Shown here: piece after piece, positions 1 to 8,868 of the stretch
Layout: each line of letters starts with the position of its first letter
Position numbering within the stretch: the first letter of the stretch is position 1
Assembly: GCA_015680685.1 (NCBI GenBank)
Contig: MNCI01025456.1
Coordinates: forward strand, 1,110,953-1,160,125
Source: Gnetum montanum
Lineage: Eukaryota; Streptophyta; Gnetopsida; Gnetales; Gnetaceae
Direction: 5' to 3'
Length of the DNA: 49,173 nt
Program-made: the position numbers and the translations under genes
The notes under the pieces: model-generated
Database searches by the model: none
What the model was told of the DNA's origin: nothing
What the model saw: only the letters and a program-made list of their open reading frames with translations

Positions 1-496
1 ACGACTTGATTACAAGCATTTAAGTGTGACTGCTTGGTAGCCCAGTGGTGTAGCTAAGGGGATCTACGCTTGGTAACCCAGTGGCGTATTTGGGGTCTGC
101 GCTTGGTAATCCCAGTGGCGTACCTAGGCCTATGCTTGGTAGTCCCAGTGGCAGTCGTGCATGAAGTCCAAGATGTGTACGGTTGATCAAGAAAACGGTT
201 GCTCATCGCACTTAGGCTAGATTAGATTTTCTTACCCTTTTCCTTTTAGCTTAAATTAGTTAATATTATTTTCCACTGCCATCAAGAGTAGCATTAGAAT
301 TAGAACACATCATACACCTCATCTAGATTAAACCATACATGACATATGCAAAACTAGTTTAGATGGGAAGACAGTGAACTACGACCTAAGGCTAACTATC
401 TAGGTGCCACAACTAGTCCATCTGCGAAGTTCGACCGGATCGCACGTGCGACGCTCGTTTCGTATGGTTGAGTGTAGGGGTACCTCGCCACTCATC
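1..496 (+). mobile_element. E1 LTR A, 3' part (R-U5), cut by window edge
   Basis: This is the downstream part of an Athila-like LTR; U3 lies outside the window. It carries the landmarks that recur in every LTR here, in the same order: repeats of a TTGGTAACCCAGTGGCG-like unit, an AAGATGTGTACGG block, a run ending in TTAAACCATAC, and a terminal block with TCGTATGGTTGAGTGTAGGG and GGGGTACCTCGCCACTCATC. The expected end TCATCA reads TCATCG here, and no primer binding site follows. Positions 227-496 are about 95% identical by eye to the reverse complement of 48904-49173, so those two LTRs are one subfamily. LTR 2019-2939 is only about 70% similar over the same part, so 1-496 is probably not its partner. 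Confidence 0.8.
31..152 (+). repeat. Degenerate tandem repeat inside LTR A
   Basis: Four copies of a unit like GCTTGGTAATCCCAGTGGCG start near 32, 68, 101 and 133, so the period is 32-36 bp. Two or three copies of the same unit occupy the equivalent place in the LTRs of E1, E3, E4, E5, E6 and E7. This is an LTR component and not a CRISPR array, because the spacing is too short and copies are degenerate. Confidence 0.8.
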
Positions 497-1407
497 GCAC
501 TTAATCAAGGAAACTCAATGTTATTCTAGGGGGTCCCACTGGAAAGACATACACCCATGCCTAAAGGTAGGTGGCTCCTCTAGATTAAACATTCAAAAAA
601 AAGAGTAGGAAGAGTGTGCCAAAGTGCCCACATAGAAAAGAAAAAGAGAAGAAGAAAAAGAAAAGATCAAGATCAAAGTGCCGCAAAGCAATTCCGAATC
701 ACTCCTCCCTTGAACAAAACACGAAGTGATCGTACACCTTGCTATCAGGGTTCTCTTATTATTGTCTATCATTGGGAAAAAATAATGTGATGTCACTGAT
801 CAGAGGAATAGACTTGGTCCTAGTTTTTGAGCGACATGTTATTGACACATTAATCATGCCTTACACCGAGAATTCATTGTACCCTGAGTCAGTTACCTCA
901 TATCCCAATCTCTGCAATCCCTTCTACAATTTTTCTCATCTTGCTGTTCATGTAATTGTGACTCGTGTCTTGTATAGCATTGAATTCATATCTCATCATA
1001 GTGGTATTAACATGTGTGTCTTTTGTTGCATCGGCATAGATTACATTTAACCCTTCTAGTGCCTATGGACATTTTAAGGTGTGATTACGCAAGGGCATTA
1101 TAGGTTGGAACCTACTTTGGGGAGGACCCACTTGCGTGACTTTTGTAATTTGTACTTGTTGTACACCACCACATCATCTTATACCCTCCGAGTATTTCAT
1201 TATAAAATCTATTCTTTCATTTATCATTATTTTATCAAACATTCCTCAAAACTAGGTCCTTTTATGTGTCACCTAAATAAACTAGGTCTGACATTAAAAT
1301 CACACTAACAAAGAATTCAACATTTATTAAAGGCAATGAGTAAGGTATGAAATCATTGAACCTTTTTTCAATAACCTTACTAACAATTAATCTTTGTGTG
1401 ATTATAT
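497..1407 (+). other. E1 internal spacer (non-coding)
   Basis: No credible gene; short ORFs here match no protein and sit in AT-rich DNA. A purine-rich stretch occupies about 595-690. The part at about 545-570 resembles the spacer module of E6 near 39150-39185 (CTGGAAAGACAT followed by CCATGCCTAAAGGT). Positions 1060-1140 hold a conserved spacer block ending in CTACTTTGGGGAGGACCCAC that recurs in E2, E5, E6 and E7. By position this is the IN-to-aORF spacer of an Athila-like element whose gag-pol is missing. Confidence 0.6.
1060..1140 (+). other. Conserved spacer block (E1 copy)
   Basis: The pattern is CCTATGGAC, then AAGGGCATTATAGG, then CCTACTTTGGGGAGGACC and CACTTGCGT. Recognisable copies lie at 4845-4925 (+), 29605-29695 (-), 39565-39640 (+) and 43465-43545 (-). 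The flanks differ much more. It contains a short polypurine run (TTTGGGGAGGA). Function unknown. Confidence 0.6.
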
Positions 1408-1660
1408 ATGGCACCTAAAAGAAGACAACAAGGAGGACCTTCTCAAGGTGTAATTAAATGCCCAGGAGGAGGCAAAAGCCAAGGACCTCATGTAGAATGT
1501 GCGGAGCAGGAGGCACAATCATTCAGCATCCATCAAGGACCTCCTATCACTACATAAGTTGGCCAAGCAAAAGGAGGAGAGGTCAGGGCCCGAGCCTATG
1601 AAGAGGAACGACGACTAGTTGCGGCATGCATGTCAAGGCTAATTAAGTGTTCCCGCAGCT
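1408..1660 (+). pseudogene. aORF 5' stub of E1
   Basis: An ATG at 1408 opens a basic, Gly/Pro/Gln-rich start (MAPKRRQQGGPSQG...). It aligns with the aORF start of E7 at 27198 (MAPK..., then GGPSQ-like) and with E3 at 8869, including the following EAxSxSIHQ segment shared with E3. The frame hits a stop (TAA near 1553) and similarity is lost after about 1640, so most of the roughly 930-codon frame is deleted. Unlike in E3, E5 and E7, no AG precedes the ATG here (TTATATATG), so the splice acceptor looks lost. What follows, 1660-2003, is aORF-poor leftover before the polypurine tract. Confidence 0.65.
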
Positions 1661-2006
1661 GCCGTGTCCATGGAAAGTGTCAACTTCATCAAACATTGGA
1701 ACATCAATATGGATAGCTCATAATCCATGAATAGAAGAGAAGAAATGTCAAGTGCTTCTTCAATGGTATCAATCTTAGAAGCCTGGCGCGTAGAACAAAG
1801 GAAAGGCACCCATGGAGGAGTCACCACTACCAAGAATCCCATGAGTTCCACAAGTTTTGTCTTTTGTATCTGTGTCCAAGTTTTGTTAAATCCTCCACTA
1901 CGGCATGAATAAATTCCTAGTCAGTCAATAATCCCATACCTATCCACTGTGTAATCAATTGAACTTGTTCCTTACTTTCTTTGACTCGAGGACGAGTTGT
2001 TCTTCA
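1661..2006 (+). other. E1 3' leader to the polypurine tract
   Basis: No gene. The segment GTCAATAATCCCATACC at 1922-1941 and GACTCGAGGACGAGTT near 1982 recur before the polypurine tract of E6 (about 40340-40400) and, on the other strand, after those of E5 and E7. This is the conserved pre-PPT region of the family. Confidence 0.6.
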
Positions 2007-2018
2007 GTCGTGGGAGTA
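2007..2018 (+). promoter_or_regulatory. Polypurine tract of E1
   Basis: GTCGTGGGAGTA lies directly before the LTR start TGATGAG. The same place in E6 reads GTCATGGGGGTA, and the reverse complements in E5 and E7 read TACCCCCATGAC and TACCCCCACGAC. It would prime plus-strand DNA synthesis. Confidence 0.8.
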
Positions 2019-2939
2019 TGATGAGTCATGGTCTATCAGGCCCAGTTATCAGAGCCCTGTTATTGGACCCTCGATATCAAGGTTGCATTAACTAGGCCGT
2101 GAATATGGGGCCATGTATACACGGTCACGTCGACGCATCCACCCATGCGTCGATGCGGCCCCGTTTATGCAAAGTCTATTTTTAGCTATAAATAAGCACG
2201 CACATGCTGCACTTAGGTATCTTTTGGGTTAATTGTAGGGAAGCTCTTGCATTTTTCTTTCGTTGGAGTTCGACTATTTTCCTAAGTGCATGGCCACAGT
2301 GTGATGCTTGTAATTGTACGGAACCTTTATTCGAGTGTGATGTACTTAGACACGCACATGATCAGCAATAAAGATCAAGATTACTTCATCATTGAATCAT
2401 TCACTTAGTTTTAATTATTTAATTGTTCTTGTTAATTGTTATTGTTATTTATTCTTTTCTTAGTTAATATTTCTTTACCATCATTAACTATTCTTGTTGT
2501 TAACTGTGGAATGAGTATGACTTAATCACGTGCATTTAAGTGTGAATACTTAGTAAACCAGTAGCGTACCTAGGATCTACGCTTGGTAATCCCAATAGTA
2601 GTCATGCACGAGGTTCAAGATGTGTACGGATGATTAAGGAATGGATGCTCATCACACTTAGGCTAGCTTAGACTTCATTTCCTATTGCTTATTAGTTTAA
2701 TCAAGATTATTTTCCATTGTCTCTAGGAGTAGCACTAGTTTAGGATCACATCATACGTCTCACTCTAGATTAAACCATACGTGACAAAGCAAATACTAGT
2801 CCAGGTGGGAAGAAAACAAACTACAATCAACATGTAACTATCTAGATACCACAACTAGCCTATCTATGGAGTTTGACTGGATCATGCATGAATGCTCATA
2901 TTTGTATGGTTGAGTGTAGGGGTACCTCACCACTCATCA
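2019..2939 (+). mobile_element. E1 3' LTR
   Basis: A 921 bp LTR with termini TGATGA...TCATCA. U3 has GC-rich repeated motifs of the GGCCCC/GTCGACGC kind at about 2040-2165. A TATA box (CTATAAATA) lies at 2186-2194. R has the pair CTTTATTCGAG (2325-2335) and AATAAAGAT (2367-2375). The terminal block ends GGGGTACCTCACCACTCATCA. The right flank is the E2 integrase relic, so this LTR marks the edge of an insertion into E2; the matching target duplicate (GCCAT expected) would lie left of the window. Confidence 0.9.
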
Positions 2940-4675
2940 GCCATGCTAGCGTTAAACATGCTGCCACACCTGTTTGCAACCTTACCTGCTTTGATACCAA
3001 AATGAACAAACCCTATCACCCAAGTAGTACACATCGCCTCTGTAAGCGCTACCAATGCCCAAGAGTGGTACACTAATGTTAAGGCCTACTTGCAACATGG
3101 TGAACCCCCACACGGCTTAACATCCACCCAAAAAGATGCAATCCGAAAGTGAGCACGACAGTATGTCCTCGTAGGAGATAATACCTTATGTAAATGCTCC
3201 TTTGATGGGATATTGTTAACTTGCATTGGTGGAGAAGAGGTACAAAAAATCATTAATGAGGTCCATGAAGGACTATGTAGAGGACACATAGCTCCCAGGG
3301 CTATGGCAGCTAAAATCAAACACCTAGGGTATTACTGGCCTTGCATGGAATGAGATTTCTTTGCTAAAGTTAAGACATGTGATACATACCAACGTCACAC
3401 AAACCTCATACACATTTCACCTACTGAGTTGCACCCTACGCAAATCACATGGCCATTCCAACAATGGGGACTAGATATCATAAGACCCATAACGCTAAAG
3501 TCTTTCGCAGTACATAGCTTCATCATCACAGCCACTGAGTATTTTACAAAGTGGACAGAGGCTATCCTCCTTAGGAAGACTACATCCCAATAGGTTTGCC
3601 ACTTTATCTTAGACAACATCGTAACAAGGTTTGGTCTTCCCATTACTATTGTAATGAACAATGGACCATAGTTTAGTAGTGTGGAAACCAAAACCTTTTG
3701 TAGCAACCTTGGCATTAAACATTCCTTTTCCTCGTCATACTACCCACAGGCAAATGGTCAGGCAGAGGCAACAAACAAGGCTATCATTAACTTGCTTAAA
3801 AAAATGCTTAACAACAACAAGAAGTGATGGCATGAGCAAATCCTCTATGTGTTGTGGGCCTACCGGACGATGTGCAAAATGACTACAGGTAAGACTCCCT
3901 ATAGCCTAGTTTACGGATCTGAAGCAGTATCTACTTGAAAAAGAAACTTGAGGAAACCTGACAATGAGCCCTTAAGATTGTTCTGTGTAGGCCAAGGCCC
4001 AAAGGTTTACTGTGAAGATGACTACTTTTTCATCTGCTAAAAGCATAGTTTTTGATCCAAAGACAGGGCACTTTGTCTTGCTTGACTAAGGCAGTTAGGT
4101 TGGTCTAGGTAAGGTGGGTTGTTTAGTTAATGTCATGTGAGTGTGGCTCCTCCTATGGTGGAAAATCAAACTTAGAGGAGCCCAGTGTGCTCTACATTTT
4201 GCATGATAGTAGGGTAAAGTGTTGTCACATGTCGGGTTGTAGCATGTGGGATTGTACCTCATGGGGCCATCTAGCATGCGTGTTACCTCTTGAATTGTAG
4301 GTACCATCACTGTGGATGATCCTTTCAAGCATTGTGAACGAAGCCTAGAACAACGAGTCAAGGATCATTGACCTCAATTCCGTAGAGGAAGAGTGTGCAG
4401 AGACACTGGGTCGTATCGAATGGTATCAGGACAAGCAGCAACAAAAGCATCAGTTCAACCCAAATCAACAACCAATCAAAAAGGGGGACCTAGTCCTCAA
4501 GGCTGTCTATGAGCATTCAAACAAGTTTTTAGCAAATTTGGAAGGTCCATTCATAGTCACAAAATCCTATGAGAATGGAGCCTTCAAACTGGCATACATG
4601 GATGGCAAGGAGTTTGCAAATCCAGTAATGATCTTCTTAACCATGCATTACACATAGAATTCATTGTGTCTATGG
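2940..4675 (+). pseudogene. E2 integrase relic, Tat/Retand-like Ty3/gypsy
   Basis: A decayed integrase read across several frames. From 3055 it reads EWYTNVKAYLQHGEPPHG, then a linker with a stop. Next come the zinc-finger half with NEVHEGLCRGH and a GYYWPCM segment (about 3255-3350), and CDTYQRH where the second cysteine of the zinc pair is lost. The core follows: WGLDIIRPI (first Asp, about 3465), VMNNGP (second Asp now Asn, about 3655), and YYPQANGQAEATNK (catalytic Glu present, about 3740). WAYRTM follows at 3858. After a disrupted stretch (about 3930-4325) the frame resumes with RIEWYQDKQQQKHQFNP and a C-terminal KKGDLVLKAV and LEGPFIV segment (4340-4640). The wording is nearer Tat/Retand elements than the Athila-like integrases elsewhere in the window. 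The 5' end is cut by the LTR at 2019-2939. Confidence 0.8.
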
Positions 4676-5230
4676 TAAGACACAACACATGCCATTTTCT
4701 ATAATCCCTACTACTACCACGTCATCTCACTATTATATTTTATCATAATTTGATGGTTTTATATAATATAGTGTTATTTTCTTATTAAGGCAATACTAAC
4801 ATGTGTGTTTTAGATGATAGGTATGATTTACATTCAATTCCTTGAGTGCCTATGGACATTTCTAGGTGTGATTATATAAGGGATTTAAGGGTAGGAGCCT
4901 ACTTTGAGGAGGATCAACTTATATAACTCTTGTCTTATACTTGATGACCAATTCCACATCCTCTTGTACCTCCTGAATACTTAAACAATCATCATTATTT
5001 CCTTATATATATTCATTCATAAGTTCAACATTTTTGATCAACCATTTCCTAAAAACTTAATTGACTTACCTTGCCCAAACTTCTTCTTTCACATACTTTT
5101 GATAGCAAATTCTTATATTTCAAGCATCATATATGATCAAAAATCCTTTGGATCATCTTCACACCTTCTAGACTATCCATTTTGCTCATTTTTTCCATTG
5201 AAACTCACAAAAATTTTGGAAAGTTCAATG
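4676..5230 (+). other. E2 spacer
   Basis: AT-rich, with no gene. Positions 4690-5030 align with 990-1330 of E1 over about 300 bp, including the conserved block with CTACTTTGAGGAGGATC. The same spacer type thus follows a Tat-like integrase here and precedes an aORF stub in E1. Confidence 0.55.
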
Positions 5231-5696
5231 ATGATATTGTAGATACAATATATTAGCCCCTGCAATATCGCATCTGTAATGCCACATCTACGATATATCC
5301 CTTATAAAAATATACATATACATGTAGACTATTAGGAAAAATTTTTATATCCTTATTTCACACCTAGGGAGTTCATGCAATTTTTCTAACTTCCAAATCT
5401 TCAAAGCTCTATATCATTTGAAACACCATAAAATTTTAGGACTCTCATGCTTCAGCAGAGTCTCAGAATTTAGGAAAAGACTTCCACAAGTGCAACGTCA
5501 TGATGGTTCACTTTGAGGGTACATTATCCAATCTGGAAAGTTTTCTATCTCTAGAGCTAACAGGCTCGCCGAACTCTCCAGCCTGCCCAACTAGACAATT
5601 GACCCAGCTAACAGTCTTCCCAAAGACTATGCTAGGAGTTGTCGAAAGTGTTCGGGATGAGAAAAATAGTTCGGCAAGTTTTCTAGTGAAGAAGTC

Positions 5697-6255
5697 TGCT
5701 ACACTACGCTATGCCATGCAGCGTAGCAAGCCTTGAAAGATACCTACTCAAACATCCAAGTACGAAGTGATAGAATGACTGCAAGGCAGGTCAAAATTTA
5801 GTCAATACAAAATGCTACGCTATGCTACACTATGTAGTGTAGCACAATGTAGCAAAGGCAAAGTAGAAAGGCCCATCTTGTCAAGTGATTCCAACAAAGA
5901 AATTGCACTTGGCAATGCTTCGGCCTCCAAAACTGGTTGCCCCATTTAGCCCTCGAACCTTGAGCAAAGTTTCTTGCTAGAAAATGACGGATTGAACAAA
6001 GAAGCAAAGTACACTGGCCGCTACACTATGCTACACTACATAACGTAGCACATCATAGCAATAATACAAAAATAGCAAAATTGTTTCAACACATGGGTTT
6101 AGCGAGTTCAAAAGCTCTCCGACATGAAGGACAAAAGTTGTAGTTGTTAGTGTGACTAATCCTCAGACAAACTCTCTTCGGCTCCTACGCAAGTTCCTAT
6201 CAAGCCCAATGGCTACGCTATGTAGTATAACACAACGTAACAAGCAGCTACATAC
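5697..6255. repeat. Series of four hairpin-forming repeats
   Basis: Inverted repeats of the GCTACGCTATG/TAGTGTAGC kind lie at 5699-5730, 5814-5855, 6021-6062 and 6213-6255, spaced about 115-205 bp apart. The second contains a perfect arm pair GCTACACTA-TG-TAGTGTAGC. They precede a TATA box. Confidence 0.75.
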
Positions 6256-6661
6256 GCTACACTAATGTATTCAACAACGTGAGTAGTGAAACACTGGAAC
6301 AGAAGCATCAAGACGTCTTCAGGTATCTCTAAAACTTGTTGGCAACAATTTTTCTCACTCTAGCATCTCCTTGCCAAAATCAACAATTCCACTCCACTTT
6401 GCATCCCCCTGGTCAACTCCCAAAAATTTGTTCCTATGCTTGACCCTGATTGCAAGAGTAGGGAAGACATTGTCCTAGAGCATGGGCTCCATTTTGCTTA
6501 CATTGTTATCACATTGGATTTCGACACATCCAGTTTCAGCAGTATGGTCACAACGTAACAAAGTTCACATCCAGCATCGCATACCTACATGGTATGGGCA
6601 TGTTAGCACCTTGTAGGCCCCAGGACACATGGCATCCATACAAAATTTTTCTCCTGCTCCT

Positions 6662-6674
6662 GGCCCTATAAATG
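6662..6674 (+). promoter_or_regulatory. TATA box of the LTR-like block
   Basis: CCCTATAAATGCC follows the hairpin series, in the same form as the TATA boxes in the LTRs of this window. Confidence 0.5.
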
Positions 6675-7330
6675 CCTCAACAAACAATGCTCGGAGAATT
6701 GGCTTTTTACTGCCAAAGTTGGCTTGTTGGCTTCTTGGTTAGCTTTTTGGCACAATTGGCTTTTAAGTTGGCTTTCAGAGAGCATAGTGCACATTTTCTT
6801 GAGCATTCTGATTATGCTTGAGTTCTCTGGTTGGCTCCAAACATCCTTTGTGAGTCAAATAATTTGGCATCTTAGCAAACAGAGCAGCAAGCAGAAGACC
6901 TGTGAGTATACTGTTCGATGTAAGCAATGTCTCTCCAGTGTTGCATAACCTGTTGTACACCTTTCAAACAAAGCAAAGGATCAAATCCGCAACCTTTGGG
7001 GCAGTGCACTCTCTCACTTAAATATATTTTGTTATTCACTTACTGTCATCGTTGCTTTACATTACTTTCACTATTTTACATTTATCGATTTTCGATTTAC
7101 TTCGTGTGTCTCGCTTCCAAAACATATGTTTACGTAAGGTTAAGATACACCGATTAAGTCTCTTTCTGATCAACTAGACCATTCAGGGTGCCCCACTTCC
7201 ATTTTTCTCTCCAGCATGGCCCTTGCACAAATCTGGGATTAAACTGTTCGCCTAGCAACCTCTCGGTGTTCCAGCCACCAACATTTCGGTCACTACATCA
7301 TCCTCATTGTAAGTTCAATTTAAGTCATTC

Positions 7331-7764
7331 TTGCTTGCTTTTGCTCACAGACTAACCAACTTAGTTTGGGGGAAAGCATTACATGTAGTTTTTTATGAAC
7401 TATGCTAAAAAATTTATAACTCCTAGAAAAACAAAGTAAGAGTAAGAATAATAAAAGATAATCACATTATAATATTACATAAGCTAACAAACTCAATGTT
7501 TCCTTCCAAATGATCATTTGAATATGTTTTAAATAATAACCTAAGGATTGTGATATCTTATGTAAGATAAATTTCTTTCTAATTACTATAAATTATTTAA
7601 TTAAGAGTTTTTCTTATAAAGTATTTTATCTAAGTAACAAAATTTTCTAACTCTATTCTTATAAAGGATTTTATCTAAGTAAAAAAATTTTCTAACTCTA
7701 TAATCCAAATTAAAAATAAAATAGATAATGAATAAAGATTTTGATTAAAACACAAAATCCAATG
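7331..7764. other. AT-rich intergenic stretch
   Basis: No gene seen. It contains GTTTGGGGGAAAGC (polypurine-like, 7363-7376) and a 45 bp tandem duplication at 7612-7701. Position 7765 begins the next LTR. Confidence 0.5.
7612..7701. repeat. 45 bp tandem duplication
   Basis: Units 7612-7656 and 7657-7701 both run TCTTATAAAG...TTTTCTAACTCTAT and differ at two positions. Confidence 0.9.
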
Positions 7765-8793
7765 ATAAGTCTTAGTTTGTTGCATTGACTCGGCCCTATT
7801 GACTAGGCCCTGCAGTCTGTTGCGTTGACGCAGCCCCATCAATTGGGCCCCATCGACTAGGCCCCATCAACACAGTCTGTTGCATTGACGTGGCCCCATC
7901 AACTAGGCCCCATCAATGCAGTCTGTTACATTGACGCAGCCCCATCAACTAGGCCCCATCAACGCAATTGGTTGTGTCAATATGGCCTCGTCAACATAGG
8001 GGTCTATCGTGGTCCATAAATACATGCTCACTAGCCACATTTATGGCATCTAGTTTTCCAAGTAGTAGCAGAGCTTTTGTAGTTTGTTCATTTGAAAGTT
8101 AGAATATTTTTCTGAGTGCTCGCAATAGGAGTCATTAACTGCATTAATCTTTTTTTGAGCACTATTGTACCTAAGCATAACAGTATGTACAACAATAAAG
8201 ACGAACTTTGTGATACACCTTGTAGCATTTTGGATAGATTAAACGTTTCATTTATGCATTTAATATTTTCAGTTAGTTATTCAATATTTTTTAGTAATTG
8301 AGCTAATTAAGCAAGATAAGCTAGATAGATTAAATACATAAGTACGACTACTTCAAGTGTAACACATATTTGCTTAGTAACCCTAGCAGTGTTATTACTT
8401 GGTTCGCCCAGTAGCATAGTGCTTAGTAATCCTAGCAGCAAGTACATGGGTTTAGGACGTGTACAGCAAGTGGGACCAAATGCTTATGTTAGGATTAGTT
8501 AGATATGAGTTAATTCATTAGATCTCAGTAGTATTAAATCATCTTACCTTTATATTTAGCACCACAAACCCTAAAAACCTAAAACCATAAAAATCATATA
8601 CCTCAATTACACTTAACCATACAATGTACATCACAAGTGTAATTGGGAAGATAACAAATGACCTTAAGGTAAGGTTCATTACCTAGACGACTAGTGTATT
8701 GGAGAACATAAAGTCCTTGGAATTTGACCAGATTGCACGTGAACGTTTCACGATTCGTATGGTTGAGCATAGAGGTACCTTCGCCACTCATTA
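7765..8793 (+). mobile_element. E3 LTR
   Basis: About 1,029 bp with start TGATAAG and end TCATTA, both one step from TGATGA/TCATCA. U3 has a tandem array of GGCCCCATCAAC and GTCTGTTGCATTGACG units (about 7776-7990). A CATAAATAC TATA-like box lies near 8015. R has AATCTTT (8146-8152) paired with AATAAAG (8194-8200). The U5 repeats (8365-8445) and the terminal block (GTATGGTTGAGCATAGAGG...) are present. The left flank TCCAA does not match the right flank CTAAT, and no PBS follows, so this is a solo LTR or the product of a deletion that joined LTR to aORF. Confidence 0.8.
7776..7990 (+). repeat. U3 tandem array in E3 LTR
   Basis: Three to four units of about 45-50 bp, each holding CAGTCTGTTGCATTGACG and GCCCCATCAACTAGGCCCC. 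Related CpG-rich units sit in the U3 of E1 and E7. Confidence 0.8.
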
Positions 8794-8865
8794 CTAATGA
8801 AGGGATATGAATTGTTAAAGGATTTTTTCAAAACATTTGGGTAATATTAAAATTCTTCATGATTG

Positions 8866-8868
8866 TAG
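8866..8868 (+). promoter_or_regulatory. Likely 3' splice site abutting the E3 aORF ATG
   Basis: TGATTGTAG is followed immediately by ATG at 8869. E5 (CCATAG then ATG at 42686, -) and E7 (GTTTCAG then ATG at 27198, -) have the same arrangement. No donor remains here, because only 72 bp separate the LTR end from the site. Confidence 0.55.

Larger units (their letters stand above)
5231..7330 (+). mobile_element. LTR-like block with hairpins and TATA box (E2?)
   Basis: No coding similarity. The block holds four imperfect hairpins built from GCTACACTATG/TAGTGTAGC (5697-6255), then a TATA box with CCCTATAAATGCC at about 6662-6674. A downstream stretch is rich in TTGGCTT repeats (6700-6790), and PPT-like GTTTGGGGGAAAGC lies at about 7363-7376. 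This order suggests the U3-R-U5 of a long LTR of another family. I could not fix its TG...CA ends. Positions 5231-5300 resemble the start of an E6-type U3 (TGATGATATTG, then GCAATATCGCATCTG), so the left part may be a separate LTR fragment. Confidence 0.45.

Noticed and set aside
31-152. CRISPR-like spaced repeats
   Set aside because: Degenerate units with 12-16 bp spacing that recur inside every LTR; the context is plant retrotransposon.
1-2939. LTR A (1-496) and LTR 2019-2939 as a pair from one insertion
   Set aside because: Only about 70% similar over the shared part, while LTR A is about 95% similar to the LTR at 48904; there is no PBS after LTR A.
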